DNA of 64,000 bases, taken from assembly GCA_028583405.1 (NCBI GenBank), contig CM053243.1:33693420-33757419 (forward strand), given 5' to 3'. The stretch comes from Pogonophryne albipinna. Its lineage: Eukaryota > Chordata > Actinopteri > Perciformes > Artedidraconidae. A program made the translations under genes and the position numbers. Below the pieces are notes generated by a model. It did not search any database, had not been told where the DNA came from, and was given only the letters and a program-made list of their open reading frames with translations. This document shows, piece after piece, positions 9,229-21,385 of this stretch. Position 1 is the stretch's first letter. Each line of letters begins with the position of its first letter.

Positions 9229-9720
9229 GAGTGCAATAATTATTTCATGCTAAATGAAGCTCTGTTGCTTGGATATCACTAGATCCTGTTACAGCGTAAT
9301 ATAAGTACATAACGATTAATGTTTACATTAGCATAATTACTAGCTAGCCGCTAGCTGCTAACTGCCGCCTCGTTAATATCAAATCCATCATAATAACAAT
9401 CCATTACCATGCTGTCATGAACGCGCGGTGCTGTTACGTGTACGCAAATTGACGTGCTTGATGTGAACGAGCATTTTGCTTAAAGTTGCGAATGCGCTAT
9501 GAGCGCACATACGGGTACTTCTCAGGCATGCCGGGTAATCTGTGACGTTTCACTCTCTCAAAAGTTGGGCCATTTTATCATCATGCGCTAATGAGCAACT
9601 CTCATAGGAATGAACCTCCCACGCTGTATCCAGTTCTTATTATACATCCATGCATGCCAAGGGAAGCCAGAGGCGGCTGGCTTCCCTTGCCCCACAATCC
9701 GATCAAATCGCATCAACTTA
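8404..9720. other. Right part of the hAT element, non-coding
   Basis: No gene is seen. The stretch contains GGCTTCCC/GGGAAGCC pairs at about 8512 and 9659-9690, a small hairpin near 8658-8694 (CCAAACGGA / TCCGTTTGG), and the phrase CCCATTGACTTACATGGGGA, which I know as common in fish repeats. A TTCTTATTATACATCCATG phrase near 9635 recurs at about 61272. Confidence 0.45.
9205..9228. repeat. (TA)n microsatellite
   Basis: Twelve uninterrupted TA units following a short TG run. Confidence 0.95.
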
Positions 9721-9962
9721 GTGGTGCAGTGACGCGTCCTAAAACCCGGAAGTAAGCTGCGCTCGCGTTCCCTCGACAAAAAGGCAATGGGATTTCTCCA
9801 TAGGATTTTGGAAAATAGCTCGAAATAAGGTCAGTGGAAAACGAACCTGTTAGATAAATGCATGTTTTGCTCAGCCGGATAATATCCACATGTCTACCCT
9901 ACTTTTATAATTTTCTAATCATAAATCTAATCGATAGAAGATAGATAGCGTCACTGCACCAC
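9721..9962. repeat. 15-bp inverted repeat bounding a 242-bp segment
   Basis: GTGGTGCAGTGACGC (9721-9735) and its exact reverse complement GCGTCACTGCACCAC (9948-9962) bound the segment. The CAGTGACGC core resembles a hAT-type terminus, so this may be a nested MITE, or a regulatory palindrome upstream of the transposase start at 10009. Confidence 0.5.
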
Positions 9963-10008
9963 TCTCACCGCCGTTAGAAAGTAGCAAGCAACTGAAGCAA
10001 GTGCAATT

Positions 10009-10155
10009 ATGGAGGGTGGAGATTTGGAGTATTTAATCAAAAATAATTGTACTAAACTTCCGCCACAGCAGCAACAACAAATAGAATCTGATGACAGGCC
10101 GATGCCCAAACTGGAGCTGTGTACAGCGAGGAAAAAAGGAGCGAATCGGACGTAA
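10009..10155 (+). pseudogene. N-terminal exon remnant of a hAT (ZMYM1-like) transposase
   Basis: A 48-codon frame beginning MEGGDLEYLIKNN, with KLPPQQQQQ and then RPMPKLEL. The pattern of a short helix, a polar linker and R-P-x-P-x-L resembles the segment just before the TTF-type zinc finger in ZMYM1-like hAT transposases. The zinc finger and RNase H-like core are missing, so the element cannot supply its own transposase. The assignment rests on remembered family resemblance and could be wrong. Confidence 0.35.
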
Positions 10156-10411
10156 AACGTTAAAGGTCTCCTGATTTAGTTTGTGAATGAATGCTTATTA
10201 GAGTTTCGGCTGGAGAGCGCGTGCGAACCTGTCGGTTAGATAACAGGCATGTGTAAGTCCTGCATCTGTATGATACAAATGTGTGTAAAATGATACCGGG
10301 TGATGTAATCACTCATCTGGTTACGTTATTACATTGACCACCACACCCCCGACCCAAAAGAAAGGACGTATTATTGGCTTCCCCTAATTTTTTTCCCACG
10401 CCACGCAACTG

Positions 10412-10545
10412 TTTCAATGGACAATCAAAGGGCTTGTTTCAATGAATCAGAGGGCTTGTTTCAATGGACCAATCAGCTGCTTTGTTTTAATGGATCAATC
10501 ATATGGTTGTAATCATTTTGATAAACAGAGGGTTATTTTCAATGG
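10412..10545 (+). repeat. Decayed tandem repeat of about 25 bp
   Basis: TTTCAATGGA.CAATCA.AGGGCTTG recurs about five times with drift (10412, 10437, 10460, 10486, 10532). The hAT element is inserted at its left edge. Confidence 0.6.
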
Positions 10546-11009
10546 ACACATATTATACATTATGAGATATATAGTGTTTTTCTTACCACTTCTGGGCAAA
10601 TATGTTCAATTAGCTCACTGTTGAGTGTCTAACTCCTTGCTGGCACTGCAAACACCTTATAAATAACTCCTTATGATATTATTCCCAGGCAATAACAATA
10701 GTCAACAGTTTGCAGAGCACAGAAACCTTTTCTCATTTTTATTTCATGTTTTGGTTTATCTTAGTAGCATCATTCCATATTGGTCCCAACACAAGTATTG
10801 TAACAATTACTGAATGGATTTTCCAAAACTATATTCCCAAGTAAAGGCTTCATTTAGGTTTTTGAGTAAAATGTCAAGAAAACTTTTGTTGGCATTTGGT
10901 TTATCATTTTACCTTAACCCTCACGATGAATTAAAAATAACACTGCTCTGATACTCTATGAGCTGCTAACATGGTTCATCTTTTTATTCCATTATAATAA
11001 TAATAATAA
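10546..11009. other. Intergenic stretch ending in an (AAT)n run
   Basis: Nothing coding is seen. The end, 10991-11009, is an imperfect TAA/AAT trinucleotide run next to the start of the long repeat. Confidence 0.6.
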
Positions 11010-14000
11010 TTAAAACTGCGGTCGCACTTGTGCGCGCAGTGATGAGCGGGCCCTCGCGTCTGTGCGCCTGTCGGGGAGGGTTGCTGGTCCCCCCCCCCAG
11101 TCCTCCGAAATGAGCCATTTGTCATCCCTCTAAATAGTTTACCTGACTTTGCGTTCCTTTGTTTCTGACCAGGAAATCTTAGGCATGTGCGCCAGTTGTG
11201 TTGGTACCATTTTTCCTGCATCAACCAGGTGTCGTTTGTTGAATAAAAAAAGATAATAATAAACATAGGCCTATTTGTAAAATGGGGGGACACAAATGGG
11301 ATTTCGAAAAGTGTCACAGTTAAAGTCCTTATGAAGTGGTGAGGTGCCGCTCCACATTGCTTTTCTTCCTGAATGCAGCGCTGTTGTGTCTGTGTGTGAG
11401 AGCGTTTCACATGTGTGTAGGCCTATGAGAGATTTTTACATATGTCTGCAAATGACTTTGGTTTCAGTTGTGTGAGTCTGAGCAGGCTCGGATTGGCCAT
11501 CAGGAGATTCGGGACTTTTCCCGTTGGGCCGCTCCCGCAGACTTTCACAGCGCCACTGCGCCGGTACCGCATCCGCCGCGGCAAACACCTGCCGTTGCGA
11601 GGCTCTGGTGGCTCCGGTGCAGCGGTGCTGTGAAAGTCCATCGCCGTTGCGAGTCTCCGGCTGTAATAATCAGTAGATATTTTTCATGAAACCATATGGT
11701 GCTTCACATAATAAATACAAGGGCTGTAGCGTAATATTTATTATATGCTTGAGGAGCTGTTTGTGTTTGTTGTTTGTGTGTGTGTTTGTGAGCGTTGATG
11801 TGCCAGGCAGACAGGCAGGATTCAGTAGCTTATCTGACATATAAATGGTCCAAAAAGGTATATTGTCCGTTAGCTTACGAGGTCCTCGTTTCAGCTAGCA
11901 ACTATTTGCTTCACAATTTAGCATCACATTGGATATGGGCAGAATTTGTGCTGGATTGGAATTTTTTGGAACATTTCCCTAGGAGGAGTTTGCAAAAATG
12001 TGCTTAAAATGCATGAGAAACGCACATTGTTTAATATGGCCAACTTCCTGGGGGGCGGGGCTAATAAAAGCAAATTTGAAATATGTCCGCAATCATAAGA
12101 CAAATTTGTATACAGCGTTTCGTGAATATTGGAAAAAGTATACGCGAGTAGTTTGGAGTAATTTGCGACATGTAAATGGTCAAAAATGGTGTATTCGCTG
12201 TTAGCTTACGACCTCCACGATTGAGCTATCAAAAATGTTCTTCTCAATTAAGTATCATATTGGATAGGGGCTGAATGTGTCCTGGATTGGAATTTTTCCG
12301 ATCATTCCCCTAGGAGGAGTTCGCAAGAATGTGCTTAAAATGGCTGAAAAACGCACATTTTTCAAAATGGCTGACTTTGTCGGGGGCGGGGCTAATAAAA
12401 GCCAATTTGAAATATGTTCGCAATCATAAGAGCAATGTGTATACAGCGTTTCGTGAATATCGGAATAACTCCATCCGAGTAGTTTGGAGTAATTTGCGAC
12501 ATGTAAATCGTCAAAAATTGTGTATTCGCTGTTAGCTTACGACCTCCACGAGTAATTTTAAAAAAATTTGCTCCTCAATTAAGTTTCATATTGGATAGGG
12601 GCTGAACGTGTCCTGGATTGGAATTTTTCCGATCATTCCCCTAGGAGGAGTTTGCAAGAACGTGCGTAAAATGGCTGAAAAACGCACATTTTTCAAAATG
12701 GCCGACTTTCTGGGGGGCAGGGCTAATGGAAGGCAATTTGAAATATATGTGCAATCATAATAGCAATATGTATACAGCGTTTCGTGAATATCGGAATAAC
12801 TATATCCGAGTAGTTTGGAGTAATTTGCGCCATGTAAATCGTCAAAAATGGTGTATTCGCTGTTAGCTTACGACCTCCACGAGTAATTTAAAAAAAATTT
12901 GCTCCTCAATTAAGTTTCATATTGGATAGGGGCTGAACGTGTCCTGGATTGGAATTTTTCCGATCATTCCCCTAGGGGGAGTTCGCAAGAACGTGCGTAA
13001 AATGGCTGAAAAACGCACATATTTCAAAATGGCCGACTTTTTGGGGGGCGGGGCTAATGGAATGTATTTACAAATATATCCGCAATTCCATGAGGAATGT
13101 CTGTGACAAAATTCGTGACGTTCTGAGAAACTATATGTGACTACCACACAATAGGGGGCGCTAGTGAGCAGTGTTTTTTAAAATTTACGTTTTTTTTGTA
13201 CATTCTCGAAAAAGTGCTGGGCTCTGACGTGTGTCCCAAGTTTTGCGTCCGAAGCTCATTTTATGCTATCTTAATTTAAGAAAAATGTATATGCAATTTA
13301 AAAAAAATGTATAGGCCACGCCCACATTCGGCATTTGTTGCGACACTTTAAATCTCAGTTCGTAGTCACCCCGAGAGTATGTGTAATAAAATAAAAAAAA
13401 GATTAGTCCATCCGCTCTTGAGTTATACATTTGTGGTGTTTTTGGCGCCCCCTATAGTCCAAAATGAAAATACTTTGGTGTGCCTATTCCCCAAGACAGA
13501 CTGAACGTTTCCACCTAAATCTGTGATGTTTGGATACATTGTTGATGAATTATGAGCATTTGTTTCTAAGTCCCGCCTTTTTGCGAGTACGTTTTAATTC
13601 ATGGCGGAAATATTTATCGTTTGAACATGCTCATCTCCTAGGGTAATGTGTTTGACCCTCCACCGATGATGTATACAAAGTTTGGTGTTGAACAACTGAA
13701 AATTGAAATTTAAGTGAATATTTAACTGTTTTGAACATTATGCCAATTAAAAAAAAAAAAATTTAGGCGGAGCTTAGGTTCCAAGCGGATTATATGTAGA
13801 GCAGGTCCACCCGGATATGTGTGCAGAATTTCAGGTCATTTGGAGTTACGGTGCGACTTTGTACATCTTTCCAAAAACGGAAATGGCCATAGGTGGCGCT
13901 AGCGAGCAAGGTGGAATATTTTAACCCATTGACTCCAGAATGTTGCAATTTTTACCGGTTCTGGCGTCCGTGCAAAATTATACAACTTTGTCAACGTCCT

Positions 14001-14117
14001 AAAGGCCTCAAAAACAGGAAAGATGGCGACTAAAAATAATAATACCACCAATAACAATAGGTTCCTCGCACTTCGTGCTAGGACACCGTTGGGTCCTAGC
14101 ACTCCGTGCTCGGGCCC
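11010..14117 (+). repeat. Long fish repeat, copy A (3.1 kb)
   Basis: It begins TTAAAACTGCGGTCGCAC and ends GTGCTCGGGCCC, then TAA. Inside are four 331-bp subunits, anchored on GTGCTTAAAATG / GTGCGTAAAATG at 12000, 12331, 12662 and 12993. A unique 1-kb tail follows, with a palindromic GCACTTCGTGCTAGGACACC end. No transposase is visible. The GGGCCCGAGCAC end next to TTA/TAA suggests a DNA-transposon terminus with a 3-bp target (PIF/Harbinger-like), but this is inference. Confidence 0.8.
11276..11732 (+). repeat. 457-bp segment present only in copy A
   Basis: Copy A reads GGCCTAT, then this segment, then GCGTAATATTT; copy B reads GGCCTATGCGTAATATTT directly. The segment contains a 25-bp imperfect inverted repeat (11540-11564 and 11614-11638, core GACTTTCACAGC / GCTGTGAAAGTC). 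It could be an insertion into A or a deletion from B; no clear target duplication is seen. Confidence 0.7.
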
Positions 14118-14120
14118 TAA

Positions 14121-16777
14121 TTAAAACTGCGGTCGCACTTGTGCGCGCAGTGATGAGCGGGCCCTCGCATCTGTGCGCCTGTCGGGGAGGGTTGCTGGTC
14201 GCCCCCCCAGTCCTCCGAAATGAGCCATTTGTCATCCCTCTAAATAGTTTACCTGACTTTGCGTTCCTTTGTTTCTGACCAGGAAATCTTAGGCATGTGC
14301 GCCAGTTGTGTTGGTACCATTTTTCCTGCATCAACCAGGTGTCGTTTGTTGAATAAAAAAAGATAATAATAAACATAGGCCTATGCGTAATATTTATTAT
14401 ATGCTTGAGGAGCTGTTTGTGTTTGTTGTTTGTGTGTCTGTCTGTGTGTGTGTTTGTGAGCGTTGATGTGCCAGGCAGACAGGCAGGATTCAGTAGCTTA
14501 TCTGACATATAAATGGTCCAAAAAGGTATATTGTCCGTTAGCTTACGAGGTCCTCGTTTCAGCTAGCAACTATTTGCTTCACAATTTAGCATCACATTGG
14601 ATATGGGCAGAATTTGTGCTGGATTGGAATTTTTTGGAACATTTCCCTAGGAGGAGTTTGCAAAAATGTGCTTAAAATGCATGAGAAATGCACATTGTTT
14701 AATATGGCCAACTTCCTGGGGGGCGGGGCTAATAAAAGCAAATTTGAAATATGTCCGCAATCATAAGACAAATTTGTATACAGCGTTTCGTGAATATTGG
14801 AAAAAGTATACGCGAGTAGTTTGGAGTAATTTGCGACATGTAAATGGTCAAAAATGGTGTATTCGCTGTTAGCTTACGACCTCCACGATTGAGCTATCAA
14901 AAATGTTCTTCTCAATTAAGTATCATATTGGATAGGGGCTGAAAGTGTCCTGGATTGGAATTTTTCCGATCATTCCCCTAGGAGGAGTTCGCAAGAATGT
15001 GCTTAAAATGGCTGAAAAACGCAATTTTTTCAAAATGGCCGACTTTGTCGGGGGCGGGGCTAATGGAAGCCAATTTGAAATATGTCCGCAATCATAAGAG
15101 CAATGTGTATACAGCGTTTCGTGAATATCGGAATAACTACATCCGAGTAGTTTGGAGTAATTTGCGACATGTAAATCGTCAAAAATTGTGTATCCGCTGT
15201 TAGCTTACGACCTCCACGAGTAATTTAAAAAAAATTTGCTCCTCAATTAAGTTTCATATTGGATAGGGGCTGAACGTGTCCAGGATTGGAATTTTTCCGA
15301 TCATTCCCCTAGGAGGAGTTCGCAAGAACGTGCGTAAAATGGCTGAAAAACGCACATTTTTCAAAATGGCCGACTTTCTGGGGGGCAGGGCTAATGGAAG
15401 GCAATTTGAAATATATGTGCAATCATAATAGCAATATGTATACAGCGTTTCGTGAATATCGGAATAACTATATCCGAGTAGTTTGGAGTAATTTGCGCCA
15501 TGTAAATCGTCAAAAATGGTGTATTCGCTGTTAGCTTACGACCTCCACGAGTAATTTTTAAAAAATGTGCTCCGCAATTAAGTTTCATATTGGATAGGGG
15601 CTGAACGTGTCCTGGATTGGAATTTTTACGATCATTCCCTTAGGAGGAGTTCGCAAGAACGTCCGTAAAATGGCTGAAAAACGCACATATTTCAAAATGG
15701 CCGACTTTTTGGGGGGCGGGGCTAATGGAATGTATTTACAAATATATCCGCAATTCCATGAAGAATGTCTGTGCCAAAATTCGTGACGTTCTGAGAAACT
15801 ATATGTGACTACCACACAATAGGGGGCGCTAGTGAGCAGTTTTTTTTAAAATTTACGTTTTTTTTGTACATTCTCGAAAAGGTGCTGGGCTCTGACGTGT
15901 GTCCCAAGTTTTGCGTCCGAAGCTCATTTTATGCTATCTTAATTTAAGAAAAATGTATATGCAATTTAAAAAAAATGTAGAGGCCACGCCCACATTCGGC
16001 ATTTGTTGCGACACTTTAAATCTCAGTTTGTAGTCACCCCGAGAGTATGTGTAATGAAAAAAAAAAAGATTAGTCCATCCGCTCTTGAGTTATACATTTG
16101 TGGTGTTTTTGGCGCCCCCTATAGTCCAAAATGAAAATACTTTGGTGTGCCTATTCCCCAAGACAGACTGAACGTTTCCACCAAAATCTGTGATGTTTGG
16201 ATACATTGTTGATGAATTGTGAGCATTTGTTTCTAAGTCCCGCCTTTTTGCGAGTACGTTTTAATTCATGGCGGAAATATTTATCGTTTGAACATGCTCA
16301 TCTCCTAGGGTAATGTGTTTGACCCTCCACCGATGCTGTATACAAAGTTTGGTGTTGAAAAACTGATAATTAAGTGAATATTTAACTGTTTTCAACATTA
16401 TGCCAATTAAAAAAAAAAATATGTAGGCGGAGCTTAGGTTCCAAGCGGATTATATGTAGAGCAGGTCCACCCGGATATGTGTGCAAAATTTCAGGTCATT
16501 TGGAGTTACGGTGCGACTTTGTACATCTTTCCAAAAACGGAAATGGCCATAGGTGGCACTAGCGAGCAAGGTGGAATATTTTAACCCATTGACTCCAGAA
16601 TGTTGCCATTTTTACCGGTTCTGGCGTCCGTGCAAAATTATACAACTTTGTCAGCGTCCTGAAGGCCTCAAAAACAGGAAAGATGGCGACTAAAAATAAT
16701 AATACCACCAATAACAATAGGTTCCTCGCACTTCGTGCTAGGACACCGTTGGGTCCTTGCACTCCGTGCTCGGGCCC
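14121..16777 (+). repeat. Long fish repeat, copy B (2.7 kb), tandem to A
   Basis: This is a direct tandem copy of A, separated from it only by TAA (14118-14120). The 331-bp subunits are anchored at 14668, 14999, 15330 and 15661. Long stretches match A base for base, and two predicted 68-70-codon frames are identical in A and B, so the duplication or homogenisation is recent. The copy ends GGGCCC followed by TAA. Confidence 0.85.
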
Positions 16778-17720
16778 TAATAACTTTATTTGTATAGCAC
16801 CTTTCATACAGGGGATTGCAGTTCAAAGTGCTTTACATCAGTAAGAAATAAGACATAAAATCAGTGTAAAACAAGCAGCAAGAGAAAAGCATAAAGTGGG
16901 ATAAAATAATTAAAAATAAAAACATGGGGAATAAAACAGAGAAATAGTGCAATGTCAATCACAGAGAATAGTGCAGTATAATAGTGTAAAATCAGTAAAA
17001 TGCTTTGGTAAAGAGATAGGCATTTTTAAAAGGCAGCTTAAAAGCTAACGTATTGGCTTCCCTAATATTGTTGGGTAACGTGTTCCACAGTTTTGGGGCG
17101 TAGTTTACAAAGGCTGCATCACCGATCTTCTTATGACTCTTTCTGGTGACCTCTAATAGACCTGCATCTGATGATCGCAGTGTTCTGGTGGGTGTGTAGT
17201 TTATTAGAGAGTCAGCAATGTAGCTGGGTCCTTGTCCATTTAGAGCTTTGTATGTGAGGAGAAGCACCTTAAAATCAATTCTAAAAGTTACAGGAAGCCA
17301 GTGTAGAGTAGCTAAGACAGGACTAATGTGTTCCCTCCTTTTGGTATTCGTTAGTAGTCTAGCTGCAGAGTTTTGAATGAGCTGGAGTCTTCCAATAGCT
17401 TTCTTGGGGAGACCAGTGAATAGTGCATTGCAGTAGTCTAGTCGGCTAGATATAAAAGCATGAATTAGCTTCTCTGCATCATTTTGATTTATGAATGGTC
17501 GTACCTTCGCTATGTTTCTGAGATGAAAGAAAGCTATTTTGGTCACTTTGTTTAAATGGGTGTTGAAGTTCAAATCTGAGTCCAGGATGACACCGAGACT
17601 TGTCACCTCCGGTTTAATCCAAGTGGTTAAGCTTCATAGATTATTTGTTAGCATCTCTCTTTTTGATTTGGGGCAAACAAGTAGGACTTCAGTTATTATA
17701 CCTCTATGTCTGGAAGTATA
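16778..17720 (-). mobile_element. 5'-truncated LINE fragment (L2/CR1-like)
   Basis: The minus strand carries the C-terminal part of a LINE ORF2 followed by a short 3' tail ending GGTGCTATACAAATAAAGTTA directly beside repeat copy B. Upstream sequence to about 17720 shows further decayed ORF2 with a TEVLLV-like phrase. The 5' end is missing, as is usual for LINE copies. Confidence 0.75.
16992..17606 (-). pseudogene. LINE ORF2 C-terminal fragment (204 codons)
   Basis: The frame contains LGVILDSDLNFNTHL, then SRLDYCNALFTGL, LQLIQNSAARLL, LHWLPV and RIDFKVLLLTYKALNG, a motif series typical of the region C-terminal to reverse transcriptase in L2/CR1-group LINEs. The endonuclease and catalytic YADD part are absent, so it cannot retrotranspose. 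It is open to a normal stop, so it is not very old. The upstream methionine is internal, not a true start. Confidence 0.8.
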
Positions 17721-20700
17721 ACGTGTTGATTGGCACATTCTGTATGTACTGAATGTACATGACATCTGCCTTTAAATTATTGAATTAAAAGCCTCCCCTC
17801 CCATCTTTTAATGTGTATGAAAAGTCTGACACTGACCATCTTAACAATGTCATCAGTAAGTTTCTGCTGATGTTGTATTTTTTTGTTCTATAACGGTAAT
17901 AAACTTTTAATTTCATCTTACATTATCGCTGTGGGGCTGCCTTTGCCTTCACCACAGGATACATCTATAATTATGTGCTATTCAAAGTATGATCCCACAG
18001 TCAAGGAGACTAATGACAATCATTCGGTCACTGACTGCTCTGAATGGCTATCTAATAACCGGAGAATGAAAAGAAAGGCCACATCATGTATACAACAACC
18101 TTTGTTCTCTCACAAGGAGAAAATCAAAGATGATAAAGCCCCTACAGAAACCATTATCGGCAGTGATGTGAACGAGAGAGCTGCTCTGCAACCACGAGAT
18201 CTGAAACGTGGGGGGTAGTTCTGGAGCAAAATGAAGTACGATAAAGTAGAGTTCAGTGAAGTGATATGTAACACAGCACTGAAGAGTCAAAATACTTCTC
18301 TAAAGGCAGGCTGGGAGGTGTAAAATGTGCATATATGCCATGAGTTCTTTATAATCGATTGGGGCGATTTTAGGACTTCAAACATAACCTTCTGGCATTT
18401 TAAAACACTAACTAAAGCGATTTGTATGCGTGTGTGTTCTTGATTGTGTAGTCCGACATTTAAAAAATGTACGAACCTTGGAGGACTGAAGTTGGACTGC
18501 AGCTAATTAAATCTGACAAACATCTTCTCATGATGAGCAGAGGAAACATGCTGATATACAATCGAATATAATTTCAAATACACAAAATGATGTAGAGCAA
18601 GGTCACAGGAAATGGTGCGTGACTGCCAAGTATGGAAGGTGGACACGGATCACAGCTCACACACTTTGAACACAATCAGCTCTGTGCTCACTGGCATTCT
18701 CCCTAATTTCAGGGACAGGTGTTCACATTCTTCTTCATATTCCCTCATCGCAGCAGTGAATGAAAAAAAAGAAATGTCTTCAGCAGATATGTCACGCTCA
18801 AACGCACACATAGGCTGTTCTTTGACATGCTCCAGCGCAGTCAGCATCAAGACAGAGGAAGCTGCCAGTGTTACTGTTCTGAGGGTTATTCACTGGATGA
18901 GACTGCATGTTTGCCTGCAAAACATCTTTAGCTGCATGTGTTGATATTAGAAGCAATGTTACAATTGTTTTTGTGTCTGGCTGTGCAGCTGGTGGGATTG
19001 TATCAAATAATGACAACACTGCTGCTCCTATGTGTGTCCAGTAAATGATACATATGTCATTATTTTAAGCATAATGATAATATGGGTGTTAGCTGTAATG
19101 GGTTGTAGAAAGTTATATATTTTTGTTTGGATGTAATGGCTCACCAAAATGGTGGATAAATTGTGCCAATAAATAAGTAGAAATACAGGAAATAATAAAT
19201 AAGACAAGTGTTATAGCTGCTCTGATCCACAAGATGGGGCTCTTTTATCAATGTTGAGCAAGAACAGAGAAAATAGTTATGTCCACAGATGTACCCTGTA
19301 GATGTCATTTATGTCATCAGTCGTTATTTAACCATTTATTTCACAGAACTGTAAACAATTCTGAAAAAAGTTTGATTACAACAGTTTCTCATCAAATCCT
19401 GATAAAAAATAGGGCTAAGCAGACTTTCAAAGAAACAGACATTAACTTAAAATGTTAAACAAATATCTAAAACAAAGATACATTTAGATTTCCTTATTTT
19501 CAAACACAAGGTGTTTTGTTATAGTTGTTCTACATTAACAGTTAACTGTGGCTCTCCTGATACACAATGTGTAGCTAAGCGAGTCAAAGTATTTTTTTAC
19601 AAAAATGAATTACAGATATCAAAACGGAAAGAATAATGGGAATACATTTTTAAGTGAAATTGAATGCAACAATGTATTTTATAAGCAGATAAACCATTAA
19701 CGGTGTTTGCAAATGTGCTGTTGTCTTTATAAAGACTGAGCATTTGATTATATCCATCCTGTCCATTCGTATGTTACACTCCAGTGATTCACTTTAATGA
19801 TCAATGTTTTGTGTGACCGTCTAATCAAACATGGAATATCATTAGCCCCATTACTGCATGCATATCTGGCTGCAAAACACACATCATATTTTAATCCAGC
19901 TGTATTGTTGCCATTCTTCACATTCTTAGCTACTGTTTGTTGAAAACTTAATAATTAAGCACCACTGCACCTGCTGTTATACATTTGTTTTACCCAAATG
20001 CTGACCAAAATCCTGCGAGGTGTCTCCTTTTGTTTTATTATGTTCTTTGACACACAAAAAACAATGGCATTAGTCTTGTATGTTCTTTAGCAAGTGTGTT
20101 TAATACATTATGGTACCTTGCTGGTATGCAAGAAGCCTGTGATAAACAGATTACTTCCACTCTCTCTGGCACAACATTTCTCCCATACTTTATAGCTTGG
20201 CACTGAAGAGTTGGAACATGAGTGATTTCATTTCTCCTGCTTTTGCACTTATTTATTATAATACCCTATATTTTTGTGTGAAAACGTGACTTTATCATTT
20301 GTGTCAAGCTGTTGCAATCAGCCGTTTAATCTGGAATCGCTCAGTGAACTGGTCCATCGGTGAGTGGTCTGCTATTGTATGCTATTCTTGTTTTTGACCT
20401 TTGTCTTTTATTGTGGCGGTCCTTTGTGGTTCCTTGCACAATGTACTGTAGCTTGCAGACAGTGGTGTGTGATTGTGTGTGTGTGACAGAGAGGGTATGT
20501 ACTGTAGAGCAGTGTTGGGAAGAAGATAGAAGATAACAAAATTGAATGGGATATTTCCATTGAAAAAAAAAATCATAGAGAATATGGTGTGTGGCAAACA
20601 AAAGTTTATGACTGCAACATATTGTGTTAAAAAAGACATGGTTCAGTAACGAACATCATTTTGACATTTTGTTTAGGCGGAAATTCAAATTGGCAGAAGT

Positions 20701-21377
20701 TAAAAGTTAACGTCAGGGAAATAAACGCACTTCACCACAGCCGTATAGCTCAAGTCATGATCACTAAGGCGGCTACTGTTCGAAAAGTTGACCTTAACTA
20801 GTGTGATTAAATTCACGAGTGGGATATTAACCAACATACTGAACGTCAACTTACAGAACATTAAAATGTCTTAAGCTTGTGTTAACCCCATACCTTATTT
20901 CAGGCATTTAACCAATCCTATTTAAAAAAAACAATTGCCTTTAAAAAAACAGAAGCGCTAAAATAAAAACATATTGCAATGTTTCAAGACTCATTGCTTC
21001 AACATTTAACAGGTATATTAAGACACATTGAATAAAAGCACTACATAAATACAAGCATCGACATATAAATGCACCCAATATAACAAATAATCAAGATCAT
21101 AAATGCTGCTTTGTTTTTGTCTCCAAAAATTCTTATGGGACATATCTGTCCCATAAGTTGAATGCTCTGCTTTGTTCACACACTACTATCATTTGGGCAG
21201 GCAACATATAGAGAATTGGAGGGATGAAACCCTCTTTAATGTATATAGTGGGTTCTTCCTAGCTTATTCCATGAAAAGACAGTGAGTGATGAGAGCTGTG
21301 AGACTCAATCCGAACAGCAAGGTGGTTAAGAACCAACAAGGAACTGAAAGGCGGCAAAAAGCTCTGCAGAACTGAGG
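17721..21377. other. Intergenic region without recognised genes
   Basis: Frames of 60-111 codons occur (for example 17883-18218 and 18612-18944) but show no recognisable domain, no splice context and no repeat structure. The region is AT-rich with a small GT run near 20475. Confidence 0.6.
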
Positions 21378-21385
21378 GTGTTAGA

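Larger units (their letters stand above)
3787..10411 (+). mobile_element. hAT-type DNA transposon, non-autonomous, carrying a nested LTR element
   Basis: The left end reads CAGTGGCGTTTT and the right end, reversed, CAGTTGCGTGGCG, so both start CAGT and share GTGGCGT. Both are flanked by the same 8 bases, TTTCAATG (3779-3786 and 10412-10419), the target-duplication size of the hAT superfamily. Subterminal GGGAAGCC motifs occur near both ends, as hAT transposase binding sites often do. Removing the nested LTR element leaves about 2.1 kb. Its only coding trace is a 48-codon frame at 10009. One caution: the right flank repeats TTTCAATGG several times, so the duplication could be partly fortuitous. 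Confidence 0.6.

Noticed and set aside
17883..18218. 111-codon plus frame
   Set aside because: No known motif, no promoter or splice signals, and low complexity of evidence; length is within chance for AT-moderate DNA.
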